A stretch of DNA of 64,000 bases, taken from NCBI RefSeq assembly GCF_023612255.1, contig NZ_CP063231.1:3838501-3902500 (forward strand). The letters run 5' to 3'. Made by a program: the position numbers and the translations under genes. Positions 44,153 to 53,946 of this stretch are shown piece after piece. The DNA comes from Luteibacter flocculans (lineage in GTDB: Bacteria > Pseudomonadota > Gammaproteobacteria > Xanthomonadales > Rhodanobacteraceae). Every line of letters begins with the position of its first letter. Positions within the stretch are counted from its first letter, which is position 1. The notes below the pieces were generated by a model. That model was given only the letters and a program-made list of their open reading frames with translations. It searched no databases and had not been told where the DNA came from.

Positions 44153-45097
44153 ATGCGAATCGGTGTGGCGATCGACGCGGCCTGTGACGTGCCGCATGAA
44201 TTCGTGATCAGGAACGGCATCGCTGTGATGCCGATCGCGGTCAAGGTGGATCAGCAGCGTTTCAAGGACGACCGCGATCCGGTGGAAATCCAGCGCTTCC
44301 GCGATCAGAAGCTGGGCAGCCGCAGTCATTCCGCCGAGACGGATGCGAGTTCCGTCGAGGACGTGCAGACCTTGTTCCTGGAACGCATGGTGAAGGACTT
44401 CGACTGCGTCGTATGCCTGACCATCATGGCCACACGCAGCCCGATCCACGACAACGTCATCAAGGCGAGCTTCGCCATCCTCAAGAATTACCGGCCCATC
44501 CGCGAAGCGGCGGGGATCACCGGCCCCTTCCTCATGCGCGTGGTCGACACGCGCAACATCTTCGCCGGCTCGGCGCCGACGATCGCCGAAACGGTGCGCA
44601 TGATCCAGGCGGGGAAGTCGCCCGCCGAAGTGCGCGAGCGGGCGGCTCAGGTTGCCGACTGCTCCTACGGCTACATGCTGCCGCGCGATCTGAATTACCT
44701 GCGCTCGCGTGCCCGCAGCAAGGGCGATCGCAGTGTGAGCTTCCTGAGTTCCATGCTCGGCACGGCGCTGGACATCAAGCCGATTCTCCGCGCGCACCGC
44801 GGCGAAACCGGGCCGGTGGGCAAGGTGCGCGGCTTCGAGCAAGGGGCGTTGGCCCTGTTTGAATATGCGACCAAGCGTGTGCAGGCCGGCCTGCTGGTGC
44901 CTTCGCTGTCGCTCAGCTACGGCGGCGACCTCGACGATATGCGCAACCTGCCGGGTTACGGCGCACTCGTGCGTACCTGCGAGGACGCGGGCGTGACGGT
45001 ACTCGAATCCCCGATGGGCATCACGGGCATGGTCAACGTCGGCGAGGGCGCCATGACGCTCGGTCTCGCTTGCGAGGACCACGTGGCGGAGTTCTGA
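44153..45097 (+). CDS. DegV-family lipid-binding protein
   Basis: This 314-residue protein of the DegV fold binds a single fatty acid; in Gram-positives (FakB) it presents it to a kinase, but the role in Proteobacteria is unclear. The N-terminal motif is RIGVAIDAACDVPHEF (usually DSxxDLP), with VVDTRNIFAGSAP in the middle and LDIKPILRAHRGETGPVGKVRG in the second domain. I chose ATG 44153, preceded by GGGGGTGG; another in-frame ATG is at 44129. The DUF4124-type gene starts two bases after its stop. Confidence 0.84.
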   Translation: MRIGVAIDAACDVPHEFVIRNGIAVMPIAVKVDQQRFKDDRDPVEIQRFRDQKLGSRSHSAETDASSVEDVQTLFLERMVKDFDCVVCLTIMATRSPIHDNVIKASFAILKNYRPIREAAGITGPFLMRVVDTRNIFAGSAPTIAETVRMIQAGKSPAEVRERAAQVADCSYGYMLPRDLNYLRSRARSKGDRSVSFLSSMLGTALDIKPILRAHRGETGPVGKVRGFEQGALALFEYATKRVQAGLLVPSLSLSYGGDLDDMRNLPGYGALVRTCEDAGVTVLESPMGITGMVNVGEGAMTLGLACEDHVAEF

Positions 45098-45099
45098 TC

Positions 45100-45738
45100 G
45101 TGGGCCGCCTCGGTCGCCTGATGGCGCTGGCGCTATGCGCCGCGAGTGGCACCGCGACGGCCACCACGGTCTACAAGTGCCAGGCAGGCGGCCAGACCAT
45201 CTATCAGCAGGCGCCCTGCGCGAAGAACCAACGCCAGGAGACGATCGCCCTGCCCGACTCCGCGCCTGCCGATGGACAGGTGGCTCCGATGCTCGAGGCA
45301 CCGGCACGCGCCAGCGCGGACGAGACGGCGCCGCCGCCCACGGCGGCCGTTCCACCTCCCCGACTGTTCGGCTGCATACGTGCGACCGACGGCAAGCCGT
45401 ATACGAGCGAGAACGGGCAGCCGGCGCCGTATCAGGCGCCGTTCGGCGTGCTCGGCGCCGTGAGCCAGCCGCTGTCCGAGGCGTACGGTCGCGGTGCCGC
45501 CGTTGCTTCCGCTCCGGAATTGAACCGCGGCAATGGGATGGCGGCCGCCGTGGCGACACGCAACTACGTATGGGTACAGGACCAGTGCCGCCCGCTCTCG
45601 CCCGCCGAGGCGTGCCAGGTGCTGCGCGAGGATGCGGAGGCCAACCAGCGACAGATCCGCAACGCGTTCAAGAGCGAGCGCGGACCACTGGACGCGAAGG
45701 ACGCCCAGCTTCAAGCGCAACTGAAAGGCTGCGGCTAG
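45100..45738 (+). CDS. DUF4124-type secreted protein
   Basis: This 212-residue protein begins at GTG 45100, with GGAG at 45088-45091, giving a signal peptide MGRLGRLMALALCAASGTATA. An ATG at 45121 would shorten the signal and lacks a ribosome-binding site. The mature part starts TTVYKCQAGGQTIYQQAPC, the DUF4124 pattern (YKC...G...Y...PC), then a Pro/Ala-rich linker, then a C-terminal domain with four more cysteines (LFGCIRA, DQCRPL, EACQVL, LKGCG). It is predicted to be periplasmic with disulfides. Function is unknown. It probably shares a transcript with the DegV gene. Confidence 0.82.
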   Translation: MGRLGRLMALALCAASGTATATTVYKCQAGGQTIYQQAPCAKNQRQETIALPDSAPADGQVAPMLEAPARASADETAPPPTAAVPPPRLFGCIRATDGKPYTSENGQPAPYQAPFGVLGAVSQPLSEAYGRGAAVASAPELNRGNGMAAAVATRNYVWVQDQCRPLSPAEACQVLREDAEANQRQIRNAFKSERGPLDAKDAQLQAQLKGCG

Positions 45739-45739
45739 C

Positions 45740-47152
45740 CTACGCCGACGCGGGCTCGGTGCTTCCTTCGACGGCCGCCACCGCCAGACCGGAGACGACG
45801 CCGAGCGACGGATCGCCTTCGACCAGCGGAATATCGGGAAAACTCTCGCGCACGGCGGCTTTGACTACCGGCGAACGCGATGTGCCACCGGTGAGGAACA
45901 CGCTGCCGGGAACGCCCGGCCATTCCGCACGCACTTCGGCGAGCAGGCGCTGCATGCGCTCGACGAACGGCTCCACCGCCGCATCGAGGTCGCTGCGCGC
46001 CACGCTTACACCAAGGCCCGGCTCGAGAAAGCCGAGGTCCGCGGGCGTCTCCGCGTCGCTGCTCAGGGCGATCTTGCTGCGTTCAGCGGTCTGGTTGAGC
46101 CGGGTGGTGGCGCCAGGCTGTTGCAGGGCGCGCAGGCGCGATTGCCAGGGTTCGTCCACGAAACGGTAATCCTGCCGACGGAACTCACGCTGCTTCGGCA
46201 GGTTGTGCACGCTGGCCGCTTCCACGTAGTGGTGCACCGGCACCCGCGTGACGTTGTTACCTAGCTGCGGCATGAAGCTGTGCATGCTGAGGTTCACATC
46301 GAGGTCGGTACCGCCCTTGGCGAGGCCCCAGGTGCGGACGATGCGCGGCAGCTCGTCGCCACCCAGTTCGGCAAAGGCGACGTCGGTGGTACCGCCGCCG
46401 ATGTCCACGATGAGCGCCGTCTGCCGCGTGGCGAGGCGCTTGTGGTAATGCATGGCGGCGGCGGCGGGTTCTTCGAGAAACGTCACGGCGTCGAAGCCCG
46501 CAACGGCCGCGGCTTCGCGGATGATCTCCACGGCCTGCTCGGAGCCCCTGTCGCCCATCGAACTACGGAAATGCACGGGACGCCCGATCACGGCCGTGCG
46601 CACGGGTCCGCCAAGCTGGCGGCTCGCCGCGAGACGGATGTGTTCGAGGATATGCGTGGCGATGTGCACGATCACCTTGCGCACCTGCGGGTCGAGCCGA
46701 TAACCCAGCATCGACTTCGGCGATTCAATCAGATTGCCGTCGCCATATTCGAGGTAGGCCTGCACGGCGTCGTCGCCGAACAGGGCGTGCTGAAAGCTCT
46801 CGACCGTGGCGGTGGGCGATTCCGCCGCACGGCGCTCCATCCACTGGCGACGCACGGTGCGCAACGCGTCGCGACGCAGATCGGCATCGCTGCGCTCGGT
46901 ATACGAACGCCCCTGCTGCCGCGCCTCGGTGGCGAACTGGCGTTGCTGTGCACGCGCGTCGCGCACATGGGATTCGACCTGTGCGTCGAGTTCGGGCGTG
47001 AGACGGAAGTCGCTCGGATCCGGCACCACTTCGGGAAAGAAGACGGCGGTGCGGAACTGCTTGGCGTCGCCGAAATGAACGAGCGTCAGCTCGCCGTCCA
47101 CATACGTCGCGGCGGCGGAATAGCTCGTACCGAAGTCGATACCGATGTTCAT
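45740..47152 (-). CDS. yegD: Hsp70-like protein YegD
   Basis: This 470-residue actin/Hsp70-fold ATPase matches E. coli YegD. Phosphate 1 motif is GIDFGTSYSAAA (residues 3-14), phosphate 2 is VDIGGGTTDVAFAEL, the adenosine motif is FLTGGTSRSPVV, and FLEEPAAAAMHY lies between them as in DnaK. The substrate-binding domain of DnaK is missing, so it is not a standard chaperone; its clients are unknown. It is convergent with the DUF4124-type gene one base away. The gap to the SDR gene is 77 bases. Confidence 0.92.
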   Translation of the reverse strand: MNIGIDFGTSYSAAATYVDGELTLVHFGDAKQFRTAVFFPEVVPDPSDFRLTPELDAQVESHVRDARAQQRQFATEARQQGRSYTERSDADLRRDALRTVRRQWMERRAAESPTATVESFQHALFGDDAVQAYLEYGDGNLIESPKSMLGYRLDPQVRKVIVHIATHILEHIRLAASRQLGGPVRTAVIGRPVHFRSSMGDRGSEQAVEIIREAAAVAGFDAVTFLEEPAAAAMHYHKRLATRQTALIVDIGGGTTDVAFAELGGDELPRIVRTWGLAKGGTDLDVNLSMHSFMPQLGNNVTRVPVHHYVEAASVHNLPKQREFRRQDYRFVDEPWQSRLRALQQPGATTRLNQTAERSKIALSSDAETPADLGFLEPGLGVSVARSDLDAAVEPFVERMQRLLAEVRAEWPGVPGSVFLTGGTSRSPVVKAAVRESFPDIPLVEGDPSLGVVSGLAVAAVEGSTEPASA

Positions 47153-47229
47153 GACGTCACTCGAAAAGCTGCGGATGCGCCCACCGCTCGCGACGAGCCG
47201 GCGCTGGGGAACCGCGTATCTTAATGGCT

Positions 47230-48012
47230 TTAGAAGCCGTAGCGCAGGAAACCGCCATCCACGGCGATGATCTCACCCGTGATGTAGCTGGAAGCGGGAA
47301 GGCACAGGAAGGCCACCGCAGAGGCCACTTCCTCCGGCTCGCCGATGCGCCCCATCGGCGTGCGATCGAGCACTTCTTCCAGGTATTCCACGTCCGCCAA
47401 TGCCGGTTCGCTGCGCTGGGTGCGGATGTACCAGGGCGCCACGGCGTTCACACGGATACCGTCTTCGGCCCACTCGCAGGCGAGATTGCGCGTCATCTGG
47501 TGCAGCGCGGCCTTGGTCATGCCGTACGGCGAACCGGTACGCACATGCGTGATGCCCGATACCGAGCCGACGTTCACGATGGCGGCGTGCGCGTGCTGCA
47601 CGAGATGCGGATACGCGGCGCGGCTCATCTCGAACGCGGAAAACACGTTGAGTTCGAACAAGGCGCGGTATTCGTCGTCCTCGTAATCCAATGTCGCCTT
47701 CGGCGTATTGCCGCCGACGTTGTTGACGAGCATGGAGAGGTTCATGCCGAGGTCGGCCACCCAGTCGAACACCGCGAGGCGATCCTCGTGGTCGGCAAGG
47801 TCGGCGGCCATGCCCAGCACTTCCACGTCGGGGCATTCGTCGGCGAGTTCGTCGCGCACTTCCTGCAACACCAGTTCGTCACGCGCCACGAGCAGGACGT
47901 CGGCGCCGAGGGCGGCCAGTTCCCGGGCGCAGGCATAGCCGATGCCCTTGCTCGCGCCGGTGACGAGGGCGGTACGTCCGTCGAGGCGCCAGTTGGTGAG
48001 TCGTGGATGCAT
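47230..48012 (-). CDS. Short-chain dehydrogenase/reductase, tropinone-reductase-like
   Basis: This 260-residue NAD(P)-dependent oxidoreductase has the cofactor motif TGASKGIG (18-25), NNVGG (NAG-equivalent), catalytic Ser in VGSVSG, and Tyr163-x-x-x-Lys167 in YGMTK. The C-terminal [10 protein letters not shown] and DGGFLRYGF also fit. The N-terminal [13 protein letters not shown] and overall spacing are closest to the tropinone-reductase-like SDR group, though the substrate cannot be named. I chose the ATG at 48012. It is divergent from the ABC ATPase gene. Confidence 0.88.
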   Translation of the reverse strand: MHPRLTNWRLDGRTALVTGASKGIGYACARELAALGADVLLVARDELVLQEVRDELADECPDVEVLGMAADLADHEDRLAVFDWVADLGMNLSMLVNNVGGNTPKATLDYEDDEYRALFELNVFSAFEMSRAAYPHLVQHAHAAIVNVGSVSGITHVRTGSPYGMTKAALHQMTRNLACEWAEDGIRVNAVAPWYIRTQRSEPALADVEYLEEVLDRTPMGRIGEPEEVASAVAFLCLPASSYITGEIIAVDGGFLRYGF

Positions 48013-48073
48013 GTCGGGTCTCCCGTGCGATGCCGGGCATCGTACAAGGGATGTGCGCGGTATGCTCCGACGC

Positions 48074-48871
48074 ATGGATACATCCCCGCTGCTTTCGATC
48101 GACCGAGCGACCGTGCTTCGCGATGGCCGCCCCCTGCTCGATGCGCTCACGCTCGACATCGCCCCCGGCCAGCACACGGCGATTCTCGGACCGAACGGTT
48201 CGGGCAAGTCCACGCTGGTGAAGCTCATCGAGCGACGCATCTATCCGCTCGTCCACGACGATGGCTCGCCGGTGGTGCGCGTCTTCGGCCGCGATCGGTG
48301 GAACGTGGCCGAACTGCGCTCGTTGCTTGGCGTCGTGTCCTCGGACCTGCGCCGTGAGTTCGAAACCAGCAGCGAGAGCGCGCTGAACACGGTGCTTTCC
48401 GGCTTCTTCGCATCGATGACGCTGGGCCTGGACCACGTCGTGGACGAGACCATGCTCGAGCGCGCACGCCAGGCGCTTGAACGCGTGGGGGCAGCGCACC
48501 TGGCGGACCGAGACGTATCCACGCTATCGACCGGCGAAGCCCGCCGGGTATTGATCGCACGTGCGCTGGTGCACCGGCCGCGCGCACTGCTGCTGGACGA
48601 ACCCTGCGCCGGCTTGGACCCCGGCACGCGCAGGCGCTTCCTCGACCTGTTGCGCGATCTTGCGCAAAGTGGAACGACGCTGCTGCTCGTCACCCATCAT
48701 GTGGAAGAGATCGTGCCGGAGATCGAGCACGTTGTGATGCTGCGCGATGGGCGACTCCATGCCCAGGGCGGCAAGGCGCAACTCCTCGACGGGAACGCCC
48801 TCTCCACCCTGTTCGACTGGCGCATGGACGTGGAACGGCATGGGGAATTCTACGGAACGCGTTTGCGCTGA
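48074..48871 (+). CDS. Stand-alone ABC transporter ATP-binding protein (ModF/YlmA-like)
   Basis: This 265-residue ABC ATPase has Walker [10 protein letters not shown] near residue 36, signature [10 protein letters not shown] (instead of LSGGQ), Walker [13 protein letters not shown], and an H-loop in LVTHHVEEI. The LSTGE variant and [20 protein letters not shown] insertion are typical of YlmA/ModF-like single-domain ATPases that lack a linked permease; none is found here. In-frame ATGs at 48062 and 48074 both exist; I chose 48074. The gene downstream is a small lipoprotein, 43 bases away. The role is unknown; a link to metal or molybdate handling is only suggested by the family name. Confidence 0.85.
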   Translation: MDTSPLLSIDRATVLRDGRPLLDALTLDIAPGQHTAILGPNGSGKSTLVKLIERRIYPLVHDDGSPVVRVFGRDRWNVAELRSLLGVVSSDLRREFETSSESALNTVLSGFFASMTLGLDHVVDETMLERARQALERVGAAHLADRDVSTLSTGEARRVLIARALVHRPRALLLDEPCAGLDPGTRRRFLDLLRDLAQSGTTLLLVTHHVEEIVPEIEHVVMLRDGRLHAQGGKAQLLDGNALSTLFDWRMDVERHGEFYGTRLR

Positions 48872-48914
48872 CCTCGCGGGCGCGCGAGACTCGTCCCGAA
48901 CCAGGAGGACCGCC

Positions 48915-49127
48915 ATGACCCGTTATCTCCCGCTCCTTGCTCTGGCGACCGCTTGCGCGGCCTGTTCGAAGCCACCTCAACCGCACGAGCCGCCCGCGCC
49001 TCAGGCGCGGGTCGAAACCCCGTGGGACTCGCTGGAAGCGCAGAAAAAGAAAGCCCAGGACGTACAGAAGGTCGTGGACGACCAGGCCAAGGCGCAAGCC
49101 AAGGCCATCGAGGCGCAAGCCAACTAA
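48915..49127 (+). CDS. Small lipoprotein
   Basis: This 70-residue protein starts MTRYLPLLALATACAAC. Two possible acylation sites (ATAC, CAAC) end the signal peptide. The rest is a Pro-rich linker (SKPPQPHEPPAPQ) and a Lys/Ala/Gln helix (LEAQKKKAQDVQKVVDDQAKAQ), as in Lpp-like or envelope-spacer lipoproteins. AGGAGGA lies 5 bases before the ATG. It ends 13 bases before the convergent sppA stop. Function is unknown. Confidence 0.8.
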   Translation: MTRYLPLLALATACAACSKPPQPHEPPAPQARVETPWDSLEAQKKKAQDVQKVVDDQAKAQAKAIEAQAN

Positions 49128-49140
49128 GCCCGCGCGAACC

Positions 49141-51057
49141 TCAGTGCGGCGAGCAGAAGCAGTAGGCGTAGACGTGGGGCTTGCCGGCCTCGGCGTTGCG
49201 GAACAGCGACCACTCCGGCGCCAGCTTCGGCAATTCGGCCACCCATGACGGCAGGCGCAGGCCCCAGGACATCGCCACGCGCGCTTCGCTGCTGTCGCCG
49301 ACGCTGGTCAGGAAGCGCTCGAATGCACCCATGGGCTTTTCGGCGTAGCGGACGTTGAAGTCCTTGCCCAAGCCGGCCTCCCCCGCCGCGTCGCGGATGG
49401 CGTCGTCGAGGCTGCCCATGCGATCCACCAGGCCGCGCTCCATCGCCTGCTGACCGGTCCACACGCGACCCTGCGCAATGGCGTCGATGGCGGCGTAGTC
49501 CTTGCCGCGCGCCTTCGCCACATTGCCGACGAAATCGCGGTAACCCTTGTCGATAATGCTCTGGATCAGCACGCCGACGTTGGGATCGAGCGGGCGGGTC
49601 ATGTCGAACGCGCCGGCAAGCGAACCCGTCGAAACACCGTCGCTCTTCACGCCGATCTTGGCGAGCGTATCCGGCACGGTGAAGAACATGCCGAAGATAC
49701 CGATGGAACCGGTGATCGTGTTCGGCTCGGCATAGATCCGATTCGCATTCATCGAGATCCAGTACCCGCCGCTCGCGGCGACGTCACCCATCGATACCAC
49801 CACGGGGATGCCAGCCTCGCGCGTCAGTTCGACCTCGCGACGGATCTGCTCGGCCGCATACACCTCGCCGCCCGGCGAATTCACGCGCAGCACCAGCGCA
49901 CGGGTGCGACGGTCCTTGCGCACGCTGCGGATAAGCGCTGCCGTCGACTCGCCGCCGATGGTGCCCTGCGCCTGCTTGCCGCCTGTGATCTCGCCCTCGG
50001 CCACGACTACGGTCACGCCCGGACCCGTCTGCAGCATGTCGGCCTGCGAGAGACCGCGGTCGGCGAGATAGCCGGCCAGATCGATCTGACGGAACGACTG
50101 GTCCTTCTTGCCCGCCGGCACGCCTTCCTTGCGCAGCATCTGCACGAACTGCTGCTCGGTGGCGATGCCATCGGCCAGTTTCTCTTCCACCGCGAGCTGG
50201 GCGAGGCTGCCCTTGGCGTCGCGCACGCGTTCGGCCAGCTCGTCGACGTCGGCGCGCAATGCGGCAGGGTCGATGCCACGCATGCGTGCGACTTCGTCGA
50301 TCCACGTGGTCCACAGGCCGCCGAGCCAGAACGCATCGGCTTCCTTCGATTCGGGCGACGCATGATCCAGAATGAATGGCTCCGCCGCGCTCTTGAACTG
50401 ACCGACGCGGAACAGATGCACCTGCACGCCGAGACGGTCGAGCAGATCCTTGTAGAACAGACGGTAGTTCGCGAGGCCCGTAGCCATCACGCCACCCTGC
50501 GGATCGATGTAGACCTTGTCCGCGTGTGCGGCGAGGTAGTACTGGCCCTGCTCAAGGCTGTTGGCCCAGACCAGCACCGGCTTGCCCGCCTTGCGGAAGC
50601 GATCGAGCGCCGCGCCAACCTCGCGCAGCGCGGCGAAGCCGCCGGGCTGCAGGTGGTCCGGACGCAGCACGATGCGCGTGATGCGCTGATCCTTGGCGGC
50701 GCTGTCGATCGCCCGGACCAGATCGCGCACCTGCACCTGCTTCACGCCGTCGCCCGACATGCGGCCAATGGCTCGCGAGAGCGGATCGGCGCTGTACTGC
50801 TCCACCAGCGCGCCTTCGGGCGCCAGCACCAGCACGGTGCCGTCGTCCACCAAATTGGCCCGGCTACCGAGGAACACCACCAGCAGGATCGCTGCGAGCA
50901 GACCGAAGAAGATCGTGTTGACGATCACCAGTCGCGTGATGTTGATGCCGCGGCCCAGGCCGCGCAGGAAACGTCCAAAGCCGCCTCGCCGGGGCGGCGG
51001 TACCGGTTGGGGGCGGCTCGGCAGGGGCGGTGGCACGGCGTCGTAGCGGTCCGACAT
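49141..51057 (-). CDS. sppA: Signal peptide peptidase SppA, 67-kDa type
   Basis: SppA digests signal peptides left in the inner membrane after export. The 638-residue protein has a proline-rich cytoplasmic N-terminus, one helix (RLVIVNTIFFGLLAAILLVVFLG), and two tandem S49 protease domains, as in the long E. coli type. The Lys-Ser dyad is Lys222 (FRVGQFKSAAEPF, first domain) and Ser429 (DVAASGGYW, second domain). The C-terminus carries an unusual Cys pair (YAYCFCSPH). SppA may cope with the heavy export traffic coded in this window, but no link is shown. Confidence 0.93.
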   Translation of the reverse strand: MSDRYDAVPPPLPSRPQPVPPPRRGGFGRFLRGLGRGINITRLVIVNTIFFGLLAAILLVVFLGSRANLVDDGTVLVLAPEGALVEQYSADPLSRAIGRMSGDGVKQVQVRDLVRAIDSAAKDQRITRIVLRPDHLQPGGFAALREVGAALDRFRKAGKPVLVWANSLEQGQYYLAAHADKVYIDPQGGVMATGLANYRLFYKDLLDRLGVQVHLFRVGQFKSAAEPFILDHASPESKEADAFWLGGLWTTWIDEVARMRGIDPAALRADVDELAERVRDAKGSLAQLAVEEKLADGIATEQQFVQMLRKEGVPAGKKDQSFRQIDLAGYLADRGLSQADMLQTGPGVTVVVAEGEITGGKQAQGTIGGESTAALIRSVRKDRRTRALVLRVNSPGGEVYAAEQIRREVELTREAGIPVVVSMGDVAASGGYWISMNANRIYAEPNTITGSIGIFGMFFTVPDTLAKIGVKSDGVSTGSLAGAFDMTRPLDPNVGVLIQSIIDKGYRDFVGNVAKARGKDYAAIDAIAQGRVWTGQQAMERGLVDRMGSLDDAIRDAAGEAGLGKDFNVRYAEKPMGAFERFLTSVGDSSEARVAMSWGLRLPSWVAELPKLAPEWSLFRNAEAGKPHVYAYCFCSPH

Positions 51058-51109
51058 CTAAGCGGTTCCTCGAAGGTCGCGCGCAGCGTAGCGCGTCGGC
51101 CCGTTGGTA

Positions 51110-52498
51110 TCACGTGTGGAATGGCAGGGGCGCCGCGGTCTCCGGATCGTTGCGCCAGTTTCCTTTGGCGCTACTGCGCCAGAATCTTGCGAACAGCAGG
51201 ATCGCGGCCATGCTCAGGCCCGCGATCAAGCCCATCCACATGCCGCGCGCGCCGAGGTCGTGATGGAAGGCGAGCCACCAGCCGACCGGCATGCCCACGC
51301 CCCAATACGCGAACAAGGTGATACCCATTGGCACACGGGTGTCCTTGAGGCCGCGCAACGCGCCGTTGGAGGCGACCTGGATGCCGTCGGAGAACTGGAA
51401 GAAACCAGCCAGGATCATGAGCTGGGATGCGGTCGCGATCACCGCCGCGTCGTTCGTGTAGAGACGCGCAATGGCTTCCGGAAAGAGCAGCATCACGCCG
51501 GAGGACACGAACTGGGTCACCAGTACGAGGGTGATGCCCGACATGCCGGCGTAACGCACGCCAGCGACGTCGCGACGACCGGCCGCGTTGCCGACGCGCA
51601 CCGTGATCGCCATCGACAGCCCCAGCGGAATCATGAAAGCGACCGAGGCCACGTTGAGCGCCACGTGGTGGCTGGCCGTCACGGTTTCGCCCAACCGCCC
51701 GATCAACAGCGCTACCGCCACGAAGAGCCCTGCCTCCATCAGCAGCGTGACCGCCATCGGCACGCCGATGTGCAGGAGCTGGCCGATCTGCTTCGTATTC
51801 GGCACCGCCATGCGCTGGCGCAGGTGGAGGTCGCGGTAGTTGCGGTGCTTCAGCACGTAGATCGCAAAACCCAGCATTTCCAGCCACAGTACGATCGCCG
51901 TGGCGATGCCGCTGCCGCGCGCGCCAAGCACGGGAAGACCCAGCTTGCCGTACATCAGCACGTAACCGAGCGGCGCCAGCACGAGCAGGCCACCGAAGCT
52001 GAAATACATCGACGGGCGCGGCATCGACAGCCCCTCGGACAAACCGCGCAGCGCGAAATAGGTGGTGAGGGCCGGCGCGGCGAAGCAGATCGCGTGGAGA
52101 AAGGCTTCCACATCCGGGCGCATGGACGGCGCGACGCCGAAGATCGCCATCAATGGCGAGGCGTGCCAGACCGCGATGCCCAGCAGCAGGCCGAGCCCCC
52201 AGGCGATATAGAGGGCTTGGTGGAATACCGGGCCCACCTCGCTGCGCCGACCGGCACCGTCGAGCTGAGCCACCGTGGGCGGTACCGCCATCATCGTGCC
52301 GATGCCCGTCACGATCGCCAGCACCCAGATGCTTGCGCCGGTGACGACAGCCGCCTGCGTGTGCGCGCCCTGGTGGCCGGCGAGCACGGCATCGACCACA
52401 TTGGTGCCGATGGCGGAGAGTTGAGCGACGATCATCGGCAGGGCCAACCGCAAGGTGGCGCCGATCTCTCGCCGCGCGCGGGCGCGGTCGATGGACAT
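51110..52498 (-). CDS. MATE-family multidrug efflux pump (NorM-like)
   Basis: This 462-residue inner-membrane protein has 12 helices in two halves. It starts near MSIDRARARREIGATLRLALPMIVAQLSAIGTNVVDAVLAG. The conserved Asp-containing TM1 stretch (NVVDAVLAGHQG) and GVPMAVTLLMEAGLF in TM7 are typical of Na+- or H+-driven NorM pumps, which expel cationic drugs and dyes. I chose ATG 52498; longer in-frame readings to 52573 add a non-family N-terminus, and no clear ribosome-binding site decides between them. The substrate range is unknown. Confidence 0.88.
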   Translation of the reverse strand: MSIDRARARREIGATLRLALPMIVAQLSAIGTNVVDAVLAGHQGAHTQAAVVTGASIWVLAIVTGIGTMMAVPPTVAQLDGAGRRSEVGPVFHQALYIAWGLGLLLGIAVWHASPLMAIFGVAPSMRPDVEAFLHAICFAAPALTTYFALRGLSEGLSMPRPSMYFSFGGLLVLAPLGYVLMYGKLGLPVLGARGSGIATAIVLWLEMLGFAIYVLKHRNYRDLHLRQRMAVPNTKQIGQLLHIGVPMAVTLLMEAGLFVAVALLIGRLGETVTASHHVALNVASVAFMIPLGLSMAITVRVGNAAGRRDVAGVRYAGMSGITLVLVTQFVSSGVMLLFPEAIARLYTNDAAVIATASQLMILAGFFQFSDGIQVASNGALRGLKDTRVPMGITLFAYWGVGMPVGWWLAFHHDLGARGMWMGLIAGLSMAAILLFARFWRSSAKGNWRNDPETAAPLPFHT

Positions 52499-52576
52499 GG
52501 AAGGATCGCGGTAAGGGGCCGCCCATTGTAGCGGTTGCCGTGCCATCATCCGCAGCCGAAAGGGGAGGAACAACGG

Positions 52577-53743
52577 ATGAACGAGCTGAAGCCTTCGCCC
52601 GTCCTGCTGTGCGCGAACTGCAGCGCAGAGCTACAGGGCGAGTTCTGTCACCGCTGCGGCCAGTCGATCAAGAGCGTGATACGCCCGATCTCGCACATGC
52701 TGGAAGACGCGGGCGATCTGTTCTTCCACCTGGACGAGCGGATCGTCCATACGCTCCCGCCGCTGTACACGAAGCCCGGTTTCCTCACGCTGGAATACTT
52801 CTCGGGCCGTCGCGTGCGCTATATCGCGCCCTTCCGGCTGATGTTCGTGTTCTGCCTGCTCGCATTCTTCTTCGTGCACCTGGCCTTCAGCGAGGTGCGC
52901 TTCGGCGAAGGTGTCACGGACGGCAAGCCGGCAGCCGACGACGTGGCCGCCTTCCAGGCGGCGAAGACGCCCGATGAAGTGCTCAAGCTCTACAACGGAC
53001 AGATCGACGACCTTGACGAAGCCATGGCCAACCCGGCCCTGCCGGCTCCCGCTCGCGCGGGGCTGGGTGTGGCCAAGGACGTGGTGCTCGAAGCCGCCAA
53101 TCGCCGACTGACCGAACTGAAGGCACCCCCCATCGCCCCGCCGGCCGGGCAGCCTTCGATGCCGTTGACGGAGCGTCGCAATCAAAACTGGGTGCACCAG
53201 CCCACCGTGGTCGACATCGCCTGGCTACCGGACTTCGTGACGCGCCGGCTTGCTACCGGCATCGCCCATTTCAAGTCGAATATCGTGCAGCTGCAGGCGG
53301 GCGGCGAGCAGAAAACCGAGGTCCTGCATCGGATGGGCGAGGGCTTCTTCTCGGTGCTCCCGCAGACCCTTCTGGTGATGATCCCGGTCTTCGCGCTGAT
53401 CCTGAAGCTGTTCTACGTGTTCCGCCGCAGGCTCTACATGGAACACATCATCGTGGCGCTGCACAGCCACGCGTTCCTGTTCATTTCCCTGCTCGGCCTG
53501 ATGATCCTCGGCTTCGCCAAGGAGGCGATCCAGCCGCATGCGGCGATCGCGGCCAAGCTGATCGGCCTGGTCCAATTCGCCATGTGGGCCTGGATGCCCA
53601 TCTACCTGCTGCTGATGCAGAAACGGGTCTACCGGCAGGGCTGGCCGATGACGCTGCTGAAGTACTGGCTGATAGGCAGCGTCTATTTCTGGCTGGTGAT
53701 CTTCGCCGTGGGCTTTGCCTTTCTCATCGGTGCAGCGCACTAG
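52577..53743 (+). CDS. DUF3667 membrane protein with N-terminal zinc ribbon
   Basis: This 388-residue protein has a zinc-ribbon motif CANCSAELQGEFCHRCGQ (residues 12-29), then ISHMLEDAGDLFFHLDERIVHTLPPLYTKPGFLTLEYFSGRR, the DUF3667 signature block. One early hydrophobic helix (FRLMFVFCLLAFFFVHLAF) is followed by a long hydrophilic segment and four C-terminal helices (LLVMIPVFALILKLFYVF, AFLFISLLGLMILGFA, LIGLVQFAMWAWMPIYLLL, WLIGSVYFWLVIFAVGFAF). GGGGAGG lies upstream of the ATG. Function is unknown. It is divergent from the MATE gene. Confidence 0.85.
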   Translation: MNELKPSPVLLCANCSAELQGEFCHRCGQSIKSVIRPISHMLEDAGDLFFHLDERIVHTLPPLYTKPGFLTLEYFSGRRVRYIAPFRLMFVFCLLAFFFVHLAFSEVRFGEGVTDGKPAADDVAAFQAAKTPDEVLKLYNGQIDDLDEAMANPALPAPARAGLGVAKDVVLEAANRRLTELKAPPIAPPAGQPSMPLTERRNQNWVHQPTVVDIAWLPDFVTRRLATGIAHFKSNIVQLQAGGEQKTEVLHRMGEGFFSVLPQTLLVMIPVFALILKLFYVFRRRLYMEHIIVALHSHAFLFISLLGLMILGFAKEAIQPHAAIAAKLIGLVQFAMWAWMPIYLLLMQKRVYRQGWPMTLLKYWLIGSVYFWLVIFAVGFAFLIGAAH

Positions 53744-53874
53744 GACTTTCTCCTAAGCGCCAGAGGGTTGTGCACAGGCCGCGGGGGGCCTTCGCGTTTG
53801 TCAAGTCTTCATGGACAGTCAGTGAACGGCCCGGCCAACCAAACCGACAAGCCTTTGATTTATAGATACATTTC

Positions 53875-53899
53875 AGCTTGGTTAAAATGTACCCAAGCT
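53875..53899. promoter_or_regulatory. Inverted repeat AGCTTGG-N11-CCAAGCT in the priA upstream region
   Basis: Perfect 7-bp arms lie 11 bases apart. A second repeat (GGTTA/TAACC) overlaps it. A -10-like TAAAAT falls within the spacer, so binding here could block transcription; the regulator is unknown. Confidence 0.4.
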
Positions 53900-53946
53900 A
53901 ACCGGAACGGCTCAACCATGCGCCCTGGATGCCTCCCATCCGAGGC